A stretch of DNA of 11,507 bases from positions 1 to 11,507 of the forward strand of contig CAMWQD010000016.1 in the NCBI GenBank assembly GCA_947176325.1. Direction: 5' to 3'. Made by a program: the position numbers and the translations under genes. Below, one piece after another: positions 1-7,107 of this stretch. Numbering within the stretch: position 1 is the stretch's first letter; each line of letters begins with the position of its first letter. The stretch is from an uncultured Bacteroidales bacterium (lineage in GTDB: Bacteria > Bacteroidota > Bacteroidia > Bacteroidales > P3). The notes under the pieces are model-generated. The model was not told the DNA's origin, did no database searches, and was given only the letters and a program-made list of their open reading frames with translations.

Positions 1-13
1 TCTCTCCGTGACA

Positions 14-44
14 CAAAAGTACAATGTTTTTCTTTCCCAACAAA
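14..44 (-). promoter_or_regulatory. Divergent Bacteroides-type promoter for a gene left of the window
   Basis: On the minus strand a TTTG (positions 44-41) is followed after exactly 19 bp by TACTTTTG (21-14). This fits the Bacteroides primary sigma factor consensus, TTTG at -33 and TAnnTTTG at -7 with 19-21 bp between them. Transcription would start at about position 7 and leave the window on the left. The gene it serves is not visible. The motif and spacing are seen directly; activity is inferred. Confidence 0.6.
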
Positions 45-70
45 TTTTTTAACAATTTTTAACTTTTTCC

Positions 71-78
71 TATCTTTG
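71..78 (+). promoter_or_regulatory. -7 element of the tRNA-Gly promoter
   Basis: TATCTTTG is an exact match to the Bacteroides -7 consensus TAnnTTTG. It lies 13 bp before the mature 5' end of the tRNA, so the precursor would carry only a short leader. At the expected -33 place (about 48-51) there is TTTA, three of four matches, in a very AT-rich stretch (about 41-70) that could act as an upstream element. Confidence 0.6.
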
Positions 79-91
79 TTCCCCCAAAGAC

Positions 92-164
92 GCGGCAGTA
101 GCTCAGTTGGTAGAGCGCTAGCTTCCCAAGCTGGAGGTCGCGAGTTCGAGACTCGTTTGCCGCT
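92..164 (+). tRNA. tRNA-Gly, anticodon CCC
   Basis: A complete 73-base cloverleaf reads GGG codons. The acceptor stem pairs 92-98 with 157-163 and includes one G-T pair. The D arm is 101-116. The anticodon stem pairs 118-122 with 130-134 around loop TTCCCAA, giving anticodon CCC at 125-127. The variable loop has 5 bases. The T arm pairs 140-144 with 152-156 around loop TTCGAGA. The discriminator base is T164, as expected for bacterial glycine tRNAs. The following bases are CAC, so CCA is not encoded and must be added after transcription. It stands alone with its own promoter-like element and terminator. Confidence 0.96.
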
Positions 165-170
165 CACACA

Positions 171-205
171 AAGGCGTCCGACCAAGCCGTCGGACGCCTT
201 TTTTT
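171..205 (+). terminator. Intrinsic terminator of the tRNA-Gly gene
   Basis: An 11 bp perfect stem (171-181 with 190-200), extendable to 12 bp by the C182-G189 pair, encloses a short loop and runs into seven T residues (199-205). It begins 7 bases after the tRNA 3' end and stops 11 bases before the dnaG start codon. It should separate tRNA transcription from dnaG unless there is read-through. Confidence 0.93.
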
Positions 206-211
206 ACTTTG
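204..211 (+). promoter_or_regulatory. Possible -7 element directly before dnaG
   Basis: TTACTTTG differs from TAnnTTTG at one position and lies in the T-tract of the tRNA terminator. Only five bases separate it from the dnaG ATG, so a start at the usual distance would give a leaderless or nearly leaderless mRNA. I see no clear -33 element, because that region is the terminator stem. The match is weak on its own; the same spacing at glnS makes it worth recording. Confidence 0.3.
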
Positions 212-216
212 ACGAC

Positions 217-2211
217 ATGAACCACAGAATACCCGAAGATACCAAACGTGCCATTCTCGATGCCGCCCGCATCGACGAAGTGGTGGGCGATTTCGTGGTG
301 TTGAAGAAACGTGGCGCCAACTATTGGGGGTGCTGTCCCTTTCATCAGGAGAAAACCCCCTCGTTCTCGGTATCGCCCGCCAAGGGCATCTTTAAGTGTT
401 TCGGCTGCGGCAAGGGCGGCGATTCGGTGAGTTTCCTCATGGAGCACGAGCACTATTCCTATGTGGAGTCGCTCCGATACTTGGCGCATAAATACAATAT
501 CGAAATCAAGGAAGAGGAACTTTCGCCCGAACAGCTCGAAAAGGAGAGCGACCGCGAATCCCTCTACCACCTCACGCAATTTGCCTCCGAATATTTTGTT
601 AAGAATTTGTGGGAGAGCGAGGAGGGCAGGAGCGTGGGGTTGGCCTATTTCCGCGAGCGCCGTTTCACCGACGAGATGATACGGCATTTTCAGCTCGGCT
701 ATTGCACCGAAAGTTGGGATGCCTTTACCCAAGCGGCCTTGAAAGCCGGCTACGACAAGAAGTATTTGGTGCAGAGCGGTCTCACTATCGAAAAGGAAGA
801 AACGGGCAAACTTTTCGACCGCTTCCGCGGACGGGTCATCTTTCCCATACACAGCCTCTCGGGGAGGGTGTTGGGCTTCGGCGGACGTATTCTGAACAGC
901 GATAAAAGCAAGGCCAAATACGTCAATTCGCCCGAATCGGAAATCTATCACAAAAGCAATGTGCTCTATGCCATACCCTTTGCCAAGCGCGAGATTGTGT
1001 CGCACGACATGGCCTATATGGTGGAGGGATATGCCGATGTGATTTCGATGCATCAGGCGGGCATCACCAATGTGGTTTCTTCGTCGGGCACCTCGCTCAC
1101 CGAAGACCAGATCAAGATGATTTCGCACTTCACGCGCAACCTCACCTTGCTCTACGACGGCGACGCGGCGGGCATCAAGGCTTCCTTGCGCGGCATCGAC
1201 ATGGTGCTGGCCAAGGATATGAACGTGCGGGTGGTGCTTCTTCCCGAAGGGCAGGACCCCGACGACTACGCCAAGGCGCACACAACCGAGGAAATCCAAA
1301 ACTACCTCAAGGAAAACGCGGTCGACTTCATCTCGTTCAAGACCCGTTTGCTGTTGAAGGACGTGGGCGACGACCCTATCAAGCGCGCCGAACTCATCGA
1401 CAACATCCTCACCAGCATATCGGTGATTCCCGACAGTATCAAGCGGGCGGTGTATGTGCAGGAATGCAGCCGGCTTCTGGAAATCTCCGAGCCCGATTTG
1501 CTCAACAAGCTCAACCGTATCTTCCGCAGCCGTTTTCAAAAACAGATGTCGGGAAGCGGACAGCAGATTTCTGAAAATCAGGTTGCTCCGAGCGCACCCA
1601 AGCAGGAACCCACGCCGAGCGAACAGGAGGCCGATGCGCTGGCCCGCACCCGTACCCTTGAACGCGAGTTGCTGTCGCTGTTGGTCAATCACGGCGGGCG
1701 CACCACCAAGCAAATCTACTACGATCAGGACGGCAAGCCGATAGATCAGGTGTCGAGCGTGTGCGCCTATATCGTGGCCGAGGTGCAGCAAGACGAACTG
1801 AGTCTTTCCGACCCTCTGTATCAAGAGCTTTTCTCTATATTTGCCACCGCTTTGCAAAGCGGCACGGTGCCTGCGGTGGAAGACCTGATGCTTTCCGACA
1901 ATATGCCCATGCGCAATTTGGTGGCCGATTTGGCCGCCGGCTGCTATGAGGTGAGCAAGACATGGGAAAACAAAGGCATCTGCGTGCGTACCGTGCAGAC
2001 CCACGATGATAAATTAAATGCGGCTGTCTTTCAGGCTGTTTCGAATTTCAAGATAGAGAAGGTGAACGGCATGATAGAAGCCTTGAACAGACAATTCAAG
2101 GAAGTGGCGAAAGACGATGAGGTCGGTATCATGGAATTGATGAGCCGAAAGAAGCAGCTCGACACTCTCCGCAACCGGCTTTCGGCTTTGGTAAGACGGG
2201 TGATTTGTTAG
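217..2211 (+). CDS. dnaG: DNA primase DnaG
   Basis: DnaG makes the RNA primers for DNA replication, working with the replicative helicase. The 664-residue product has the expected three parts. An N-terminal CHC2 zinc-binding domain carries Cys40, His43, Cys61 and Cys64. The RNA-polymerase core has the basic segment FRGRVIFPI (203-211) and the GRVLGFGGR motif (216-224). Its Toprim metal site is Glu270 in VEGYADV and Asp314/Asp316 in YDGDAAG. The C-terminal helicase-binding region (about 475-664) follows a Ser/Gln/Pro-rich linker (about 442-475) and is less conserved. Length is normal for the family. The open frame extends upstream through the tRNA and terminator, so the ATG at 217, which begins the conserved N-terminus, is the start. 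coaX follows after 2 bp. Confidence 0.97.
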   Translation: MNHRIPEDTKRAILDAARIDEVVGDFVVLKKRGANYWGCCPFHQEKTPSFSVSPAKGIFKCFGCGKGGDSVSFLMEHEHYSYVESLRYLAHKYNIEIKEEELSPEQLEKESDRESLYHLTQFASEYFVKNLWESEEGRSVGLAYFRERRFTDEMIRHFQLGYCTESWDAFTQAALKAGYDKKYLVQSGLTIEKEETGKLFDRFRGRVIFPIHSLSGRVLGFGGRILNSDKSKAKYVNSPESEIYHKSNVLYAIPFAKREIVSHDMAYMVEGYADVISMHQAGITNVVSSSGTSLTEDQIKMISHFTRNLTLLYDGDAAGIKASLRGIDMVLAKDMNVRVVLLPEGQDPDDYAKAHTTEEIQNYLKENAVDFISFKTRLLLKDVGDDPIKRAELIDNILTSISVIPDSIKRAVYVQECSRLLEISEPDLLNKLNRIFRSRFQKQMSGSGQQISENQVAPSAPKQEPTPSEQEADALARTRTLERELLSLLVNHGGRTTKQIYYDQDGKPIDQVSSVCAYIVAEVQQDELSLSDPLYQELFSIFATALQSGTVPAVEDLMLSDNMPMRNLVADLAAGCYEVSKTWENKGICVRTVQTHDDKLNAAVFQAVSNFKIEKVNGMIEALNRQFKEVAKDDEVGIMELMSRKKQLDTLRNRLSALVRRVIC

Positions 2212-2213
2212 GT

Positions 2214-2954
2214 ATGAAGAAATTAGTTATCGACATAGGAAACACGCTCACCAAGTGGGGCGTTTTTGAAGGCAAGAAGTTGCTCTTTCACGAGATGCGC
2301 GCCAAGCTCAATCCCGCCGACATCGCGCACTTGCGGAACCTGCATCCCGATATGGATGCGGCCATGGTCTGCACCGTGGCGCGTGAACCGTCGTTTCTGG
2401 CCAAGACACTTTCCGATTTCACCCATTTCATAGACTGGCAGTCCTATCGCCCCGACCTCAGGATTCCCGTGAAAATCGAATACGAGCAACCCGAGACCCT
2501 CGGCCGCGACCGGGTGGCGGTGGCCTCGGCGGTGGCCTCTTTCTATCCGGGTCAGAATGTGTTGTGTATGGTGTTCGGCTCTTGCGTCACCTACAATGTG
2601 GTGGACAAGGACGCCCGTTTTTTGGGCGGTGCCATTTCTCCCGGCCTCAATATGCGTCTGCGCGCCATGCACAGATTCACGGAGGCTTTGCCTATGGTGG
2701 ATTTGCGGCAGGAACGCGACACCGAGACCATCAACAACACCCGTACCGCTCTCTACAGCGGCGCTTTGGACGGCTTGCGCTACGAAGTGCAGGGCTATAT
2801 AGAACGTTACAGGAAACGCTTTCCCGACCTCAAAATCGTGGTGACGGGGGGCAATGCTTCTTATTTTGAAAAGTCCTTGAATTATGAGATATTTGCGTAC
2901 CATAACCTCGTTTTAAGAGGGCTGAACGAAATATTGGACTTGAATGTTTTTTAG
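2214..2954 (+). CDS. coaX: Type III pantothenate kinase CoaX, atypical active site
   Basis: CoaX phosphorylates pantothenate, the first step of coenzyme A synthesis. The 246-residue product has the ASKHA-fold phosphate loop DIGNTLTK (7-14), the pantothenate-side motif PETLGRDR (93-100), the GGAISPGLNMR segment (138-148), the T-x-x-A-L-x-S-G stretch (176-183) and TGGN (211-214). Length and motif order match the family. The oddity is at 119-125: family members have D-x-G-T followed by C or A, whereas here the segment reads MVFGSCV. The aspartate regarded as catalytic is valine at 120 and the threonine is serine. It may be a divergent active enzyme or one losing activity. The ATG at 2214 is 2 bp after the dnaG stop and begins MKKLVIDIGNT; the TTG at 2205 is a poorer start. 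The end overlaps the next gene by 11 bp. Confidence 0.9.
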   Translation: MKKLVIDIGNTLTKWGVFEGKKLLFHEMRAKLNPADIAHLRNLHPDMDAAMVCTVAREPSFLAKTLSDFTHFIDWQSYRPDLRIPVKIEYEQPETLGRDRVAVASAVASFYPGQNVLCMVFGSCVTYNVVDKDARFLGGAISPGLNMRLRAMHRFTEALPMVDLRQERDTETINNTRTALYSGALDGLRYEVQGYIERYRKRFPDLKIVVTGGNASYFEKSLNYEIFAYHNLVLRGLNEILDLNVF

Positions 2955-4260
2955 GATAGGACGCATTTTTCTTGTCACCATAGGGATAGGGGTATGTTTA
3001 TGTGCCTCCTCCTTTTGCCGTGTCCATGCGCAGACAGGGATGATGTCGCCCTATTCGGTTTTCGGGCCGGGCATCGTGCAACCCTATCTGAACGTGCGCA
3101 ACATGGCGTTGGGCGGCATAGGAATCGGGCTCTCGGGGCGGGGCAACATGAACCCCCTCAACCCCGCCACCTACCGCACGGGCGTAGACACCCTCAGTGT
3201 GCGTTTCGACATAGGTTTCAACGTAAGTTTCAACGGCTTGACGCAGGAATTGAACGGCACGCGGGCCAAGAACAACAGCACATCGGGCGGTTTGAGCAAC
3301 ATAGAGTTCTATTTCCCTGTGTGCAAGTGGTATAAAATGGCCATTTATCTGCTTCCGCTCACCGATATGTTCTACAAGACCTCCTATTTTTCCGACAACG
3401 GCGACTTGAACCCCTACGTGGGGCGTACGCAGTTGATTCACGAAGGCGACGGAGGCATCTCGAAATTGGGCTGGGGCCATGCCTTGGGCTGGGGGCCCGT
3501 GACGGCGGGTGTGAACCTCAGTTATCTGTTCGGCAAGCTGATGCAGACTTCCACGCTCACTTTTTTAGACGATACGCTGGCCAAATACGCCGGTTCGGCC
3601 GAGTACTACACCGAAACCCGCCTCAACGGTTTCGGCCTGGACGTGGGACTCACCGCCGTGATACCCATTAAAGAATATCAATCCTTTACGATAGGAGCGT
3701 CTTACAGCTTGAAAAGCACGCTTCACGCCAAACGCACCACCCTTGCGCAAGGTGTTTTCGGTTCTTATACCGACACCGCCTACATGCCCGATGCGGAAAC
3801 GCGGGGGCGATACACTTTTCCTTCTTCTTTGCGTGTGGGAATTTCGTATGAATATGAGAACCAGTGTGTGATTGGCGCCGATTTCACCTATGCATGGTGG
3901 AAGGAATACAGCGAATACGGAAAGTCCTACGACTTTTTCCGCAACACATACAGCGTGAACGTGGGGGCGGAGCTGAAGAACAACCCGCAGGCCACCACCG
4001 TGGCGAGGCGGTTCGCCTATCGGATAGGGGGATTCTTTCAGAACAACTACACCGCCTATACCGAAAACGAATTGTATTCCTACGGCTTTACCGTGGGCTT
4101 GGGCATTCCCGTGCGCAAGAGCCGCTCGCTGGTGAACGTGGGCCTGCAGTTCGGGCAGACGGGCTCGCTCAAACGGGGGCAGATCCGCGAGAATTTCATG
4201 CGTGTGGGCGTAAGTTTCTCTTCCATGGAAACATGGTTTGTGAAACCCAAGTATGATTAA
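2944..4260 (+). CDS. Outer-membrane beta-barrel protein, OmpP1/FadL-like
   Basis: A 438-residue secreted protein. Residues 1-29 look like a type I signal peptide (basic start MFFRIGR, hydrophobic core, VHA before Gln30). The mature start contains SPYSVFGPG (35-43), NMALGGIGIGLSG (53-65) and MNPLNPATY (69-77), a pattern recalling the N-terminal plug of FadL-type barrels. The rest alternates short amphipathic strands rich in Gly, Tyr and Phe with polar loops. The final segment (strand, then WFVKPKYD) fits the closing strand of the Bacteroidota barrel family found next to coaX. Its substrate is unknown. Its ATG lies inside coaX (11 bp overlap), which suggests translational coupling. It is followed after 33 bp by the TPR protein gene. 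Confidence 0.82.
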   Translation: MFFRIGRIFLVTIGIGVCLCASSFCRVHAQTGMMSPYSVFGPGIVQPYLNVRNMALGGIGIGLSGRGNMNPLNPATYRTGVDTLSVRFDIGFNVSFNGLTQELNGTRAKNNSTSGGLSNIEFYFPVCKWYKMAIYLLPLTDMFYKTSYFSDNGDLNPYVGRTQLIHEGDGGISKLGWGHALGWGPVTAGVNLSYLFGKLMQTSTLTFLDDTLAKYAGSAEYYTETRLNGFGLDVGLTAVIPIKEYQSFTIGASYSLKSTLHAKRTTLAQGVFGSYTDTAYMPDAETRGRYTFPSSLRVGISYEYENQCVIGADFTYAWWKEYSEYGKSYDFFRNTYSVNVGAELKNNPQATTVARRFAYRIGGFFQNNYTAYTENELYSYGFTVGLGIPVRKSRSLVNVGLQFGQTGSLKRGQIRENFMRVGVSFSSMETWFVKPKYD

Positions 4261-4293
4261 AATATAAGATTGACAAATAAAAAAGTATTTAAA

Positions 4294-5601
4294 ATGAAGA
4301 AGTTGTTGATTTTGCCATTGGCACTTCTGGGAATTTCGGCTGCGTTTGCGCAGAAATACGGCGCCACGCCCGAAGACAGTCTTACCTGCTTGCAGAACCT
4401 CTCCGTATATCAAGAGTTCTACAAACAGAAAAACTACAACGATGCCTACGATGCCTGGAAACAGGTGCTTACCGTATGCCCCGCCACCTCCCTCAACACC
4501 TACATCCGCGGTGCGGCTATCCTCAAGACCCGCATCAACAAGGCTCCCGATGCCGAAACCCGCGCGGGTTACATCGACGAGCTCATGAACCTCTACGATT
4601 TGCGTATGCAGTATTTCGGCGACCCCGGTCTTTGCAAGGGTACGAAAGCCAAGGACATGACCGTCTACAAACCCAAGCAGATCCGCGAAGCGCTCGCGCT
4701 CTACGAGGAAGCCTTGGAGCAGCCCTCCAAGCAGAAAGCCTATTGCAATGTGCCTTATAACTATTTCGAGTGCGTCATCGATGCGTTCAAGGCCGATATA
4801 CTCACCAAGGCCGACATCATCGCCGCCTACGAAAAGGCCATAGCCGTGCTCGACGGCATTGCGGCTTCCCGCCCCGGCGACACCCTGCCGGCTTCCACCG
4901 AAGCGGCGATTACGCATCGCTTCGAACCCTATGCCGCCTGCGAAGACCTTATCAATATCTATACCGAGAAGTTCGAGGCCAATCAGGAAAACGCCGACTA
5001 TCTGCGCAAGGCCACGTCCTTGATGGACAACCGCTCCTGCACCGACAACGACATTTTCTTCAAGATGGCCGAAGCCCTCTACAAATTGGAGCCTTCGCCC
5101 GAAAGCGCCTATCAGATGGCCAGCATGAACCGCTCGCGCAAACAATATGCGGCCGTGGTGGAATATCTTACCCTCGAGGTTATGGAAGCTATCGACGAAG
5201 CCTATAAGGAACGCGCCTATCTCGTTTTGGCGGAAGCTTATATGAATCTCAGCCAGTATACCAACGCCCGCAACGCCTGCCGTGAGGTGTTGAACATGAA
5301 CCCCGAGAGCGGACGTGCCTACTTGCTTATGGGTCTGATTTATGCCGGCGGGGCGAGCTCCTGCACGGGCGACGGTTCGCCTATCGCCTTGCGCGCTCCC
5401 TATTGGGCGGCGGTGGATATGTTCAACAAGGCCAAGGCCGTGGATCCCTCTTTGAGCGAAACGGTGGCCTCGTTGGTTTCGAGCTATTCGGCGCACTTCC
5501 CCTCCACCGACGACCTTTTCACCTATGGTTTCAAGGAGGGCGAGAGCTACACCATTTCCTGCTGGTTCAGCCACACCACCACGATTCGTGCCCGTCGATA
5601 A
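4294..5601 (+). CDS. Periplasmic helical-repeat (TPR-like) protein
   Basis: A 435-residue exported protein. A signal peptide with basic MKK, a Leu/Ile-rich core and AFA before Gln20 is clear. Most of the remainder is helical. TPR-like hairpins are best seen at about 41-58 (KQKNYNDAYDAWKQVL), 273-340 (with SRKQYAAVVEYL and LSQYTNARNACREVLNMNP) and 341-386 (ending in AVDMFNKAKAVDPSL). The tail FPSTDDLFTYGFKEGESY (402-419) followed by a Thr-rich end resembles a Bacteroidota TPR family that ends with FPTKEDxF and TTVRA-like motifs. Such proteins usually serve as binding scaffolds; no partner can be read here. ATG 4294 is chosen because it directly begins the signal peptide after an A-rich stretch; an upstream TTG at 4270 would spoil it. 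The stop touches the lptC start. Confidence 0.85.
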   Translation: MKKLLILPLALLGISAAFAQKYGATPEDSLTCLQNLSVYQEFYKQKNYNDAYDAWKQVLTVCPATSLNTYIRGAAILKTRINKAPDAETRAGYIDELMNLYDLRMQYFGDPGLCKGTKAKDMTVYKPKQIREALALYEEALEQPSKQKAYCNVPYNYFECVIDAFKADILTKADIIAAYEKAIAVLDGIAASRPGDTLPASTEAAITHRFEPYAACEDLINIYTEKFEANQENADYLRKATSLMDNRSCTDNDIFFKMAEALYKLEPSPESAYQMASMNRSRKQYAAVVEYLTLEVMEAIDEAYKERAYLVLAEAYMNLSQYTNARNACREVLNMNPESGRAYLLMGLIYAGGASSCTGDGSPIALRAPYWAAVDMFNKAKAVDPSLSETVASLVSSYSAHFPSTDDLFTYGFKEGESYTISCWFSHTTTIRARR

Positions 5602-6174
5602 ATGGAGGCTATGAATATTTCACCTTTGCGTAGGGCGGGCGTTTTCTGCGTGTTGCTTGCATTCGGCATGAGTCTTGTGTCGTGCACGCAGAAAACGCCC
5701 GTCTATATGCCTTTCGACGATATTCACACCGCACCCCGTCAAAGTCTTGCCGGTTCGGGCAATATGGTGACCGAGGAGGGCAGGATGCAGATAGAGATGC
5801 AGTATCCGGCCATGCACAACTACACGGGCGAGGAAACCGCCACGCCCGCACAGGTGTTTCCGAAGGGCATCAAGTCGGTGTTCTACAATCAGGAGGGCAC
5901 CGGCATCGACGTGTTGCTTTTCGCCGACTCGGCTATCAACTTTCAGAACGACAAGTTGATGAAGTTCTACCGCAACGTGCGGGTATACGATATGCGCACG
6001 TCGGACACCCTCTATACCGAGGCTTTGTATTGGAATCAGGACACGCACAAGATCTATTCGGACGTGTTCGTGCGCAAGGTAAGCCCCGGTTTGGTGCTCG
6101 AGGGCGAGGGCTTCGACTCGGACGAGCGCATGGAGAATGTGGTTCTGCGCAAGCCGAGGGGGGTGATACGGTAG
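5602..6174 (+). CDS. lptC: LPS export lipoprotein/periplasmic protein LptC
   Basis: LptC is the bitopic part of the LptBFGC transporter and passes lipopolysaccharide from the inner membrane to the periplasmic bridge. The 190-residue product resembles Bacteroidota LptC. It has a hydrophobic N-terminus ending in lipobox LVSC (Cys28), so it is probably a lipoprotein rather than having the transmembrane helix of the E. coli protein. It also has the FPKGIKSVFYN strand (86-96), and the conserved block from LYTEALYWNQ (137-146) through KIYSDVFVR (150-158) to GEGFDSD (168-174). The ATG abuts the preceding TAA with no spacer; a second in-frame ATG at 5611 is possible. No terminator is visible after it. 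In better-known Bacteroides loci I recall a CNNM/hemolysin-like and a prolyl isomerase gene coming next; these are absent. Confidence 0.9.
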   Translation: MEAMNISPLRRAGVFCVLLAFGMSLVSCTQKTPVYMPFDDIHTAPRQSLAGSGNMVTEEGRMQIEMQYPAMHNYTGEETATPAQVFPKGIKSVFYNQEGTGIDVLLFADSAINFQNDKLMKFYRNVRVYDMRTSDTLYTEALYWNQDTHKIYSDVFVRKVSPGLVLEGEGFDSDERMENVVLRKPRGVIR

Positions 6175-6192
6175 GGAAAACTAACAATGAAA

Positions 6193-6214
6193 CGTTGAAA
6201 AATCGTTGAAAAAA
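6193..6214 (+). repeat. Two tandem 11 bp repeats upstream of the 6282 gene
   Basis: CGTTGAAAAAT (6193-6203) is followed directly by CGTTGAAAAAA (6204-6214), ten of eleven bases identical. They lie in the 107 bp gap between lptC and the next gene, about 38 bp upstream of its likely -7 element. They could be an operator or an A-tract bend, or chance in AT-rich DNA. Confidence 0.5.
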
Positions 6215-6251
6215 TAGCCGGGAGGGCGGTGTGGGTATACATTTTTTTTAC

Positions 6252-6259
6252 TACTTTTA
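6252..6259 (+). promoter_or_regulatory. Likely -7 element of the 6282 gene
   Basis: TACTTTTA matches the Bacteroides TAnnTTTG element except for its last base and ends 22 bp before the ATG at 6282. No TTTG is seen at the -33 distance. The gap to lptC (107 bp) is the longest on the plus strand after dnaG, which supports a separate transcription start. Confidence 0.45.
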
Positions 6260-6281
6260 CCCTCCGATTGCTACATAGAGT

Positions 6282-6746
6282 ATGAAGCGTTTTCTTGTAG
6301 GTATAGTATTGATTATGATAGGTCTCTGCGCGGCGACAGTTTCCCGTGCACAGAGTTCCTATATAGATCTTACGCTGGTTTCGGCGAAAGACTACAACCA
6401 GCCTTTGGCCAATTTCTCCCACGATGTGTTCGAGAACGCGTTCCGTATCTCCACCGACCGGGGCGATGTATGGCAGGAAGACATCAACGATGCGTTGATG
6501 GTTTTCTTGGGCTTGCTCGAACCCGGCGTTTCCTACATCATTCAGCACGAACCCACCTATTATTTCGTTTTTCAGTATAACGCCGCCAAGGATTCCTATT
6601 TGGTGATGAACAACAGTATCGGCGAGAAGAACGAAGCGATTTATGTAGACACCATGGAGGAGGCTTTGAGCGAGATGCTCAAGCTTCTGCAGATTTTCTA
6701 TTCCAATACTTCGGTGTTCAATCTCAAGGAATACAGCGCGTACTAA
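6282..6746 (+). CDS. Small secreted protein of unknown function
   Basis: I do not recognise this 154-residue protein. It begins with a clean signal peptide (MKR, hydrophobic core, about 24 residues, SRA before Gln24). The mature part is about 130 residues, acidic, with no cysteine, so it has neither a lipobox nor disulfides. The predicted pattern is mixed alpha/beta. FENAFRISTDRGDVWQED (50-67) leads into a helix (NDALMVFLGLLE). Then come beta-like segments (VSYIIQHEP, YYFVFQYNA, SYLVMNN) and an amphipathic helix (EEALSEMLKLLQIFY). The start follows a promoter-like element. The stop faces folB across 4 bp. Codon use resembles the neighbours, so recent import is not indicated. It occupies the place downstream of lptC and is probably periplasmic. 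Confidence 0.8.
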   Translation: MKRFLVGIVLIMIGLCAATVSRAQSSYIDLTLVSAKDYNQPLANFSHDVFENAFRISTDRGDVWQEDINDALMVFLGLLEPGVSYIIQHEPTYYFVFQYNAAKDSYLVMNNSIGEKNEAIYVDTMEEALSEMLKLLQIFYSNTSVFNLKEYSAY

Positions 6747-6750
6747 ACGC

Positions 6751-7107
6751 CTATCGTTCCTGTTCCAGATACACGTTCACGTTTCCTATTTTCTCTCCGA
6801 GGGGAGGATTGATTTTGCGCAGTTTGATGCCCGCTTTCCGCACAGGGGGAAATTCCGCAAAGATGCGGTCGAGGATGCGTTGCGCCACATGTTCGATGAG
6901 TTTGGAGGGCACGGACATTTCTTCCTTGATGCGGGCATAGACCTCGGCATAGTTCACGGTGTCGTCGAGGCTGTCGTTCCGTTGCGCTTTTTCGGTATCG
7001 GCATCCAGCCACACGTCCACGGAAAACCACGTTCCGATAAGCGTTTCTTCCTTAAAACACCCGTGATGGGCGTAAAATTCCATGTTTTCGATAGTAATGC
7101 GCGCCAC
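6751..7107 (-). CDS. folB: Dihydroneopterin aldolase FolB
   Basis: FolB cleaves 7,8-dihydroneopterin to 6-hydroxymethyl-dihydropterin and glycolaldehyde in folate synthesis. The 118-residue product has the family landmarks: FYAHHGCFKEE (11-21) with the substrate-binding Glu region, DTVNYAEVY (49-57) with Tyr53, KLIEHVAQRIL (69-79), and Lys98 in KINPP. Length is typical (about 120). The start is most likely a GTG at 7107-7105, beginning MARITIENMEF; it overlaps the lpxH stop in the sequence TAGTG, so one base is shared. An upstream extension of 67 codons in this frame lies wholly inside lpxH and has no family similarity; the next ATG (7083) would remove the first conserved strand. Coupling of folB translation to lpxH termination is likely. 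It is the last gene of the minus-strand run. Confidence 0.92.
   Translation of the reverse strand: MARITIENMEFYAHHGCFKEETLIGTWFSVDVWLDADTEKAQRNDSLDDTVNYAEVYARIKEEMSVPSKLIEHVAQRILDRIFAEFPPVRKAGIKLRKINPPLGEKIGNVNVYLEQER

Noticed and set aside
76..216. N-terminal extension of the dnaG reading frame
   Set aside because: It runs through the tRNA and its terminator and shows no DnaG similarity; the conserved start is at 217.
118..2004. 628-codon open frame on the minus strand opposite dnaG
   Set aside because: It is a shadow caused by biased codon use in dnaG; its translation is His/Gly/Val-rich without recognisable domains, and it overlaps the tRNA.
2205..2213. TTG start for CoaX overlapping the dnaG stop
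   Set aside because: ATG 2214 gives the usual family N-terminus MKKLVIDIGNT.
4270..4293. TTG start for the TPR-like protein
   Set aside because: It would add polar residues before an otherwise perfect signal peptide starting at ATG 4294.
3565..5574. 669-codon open frame on the minus strand opposite the barrel and TPR genes
   Set aside because: It spans two well-supported plus-strand genes with signal peptides and the gap between them; its product has no domain pattern.
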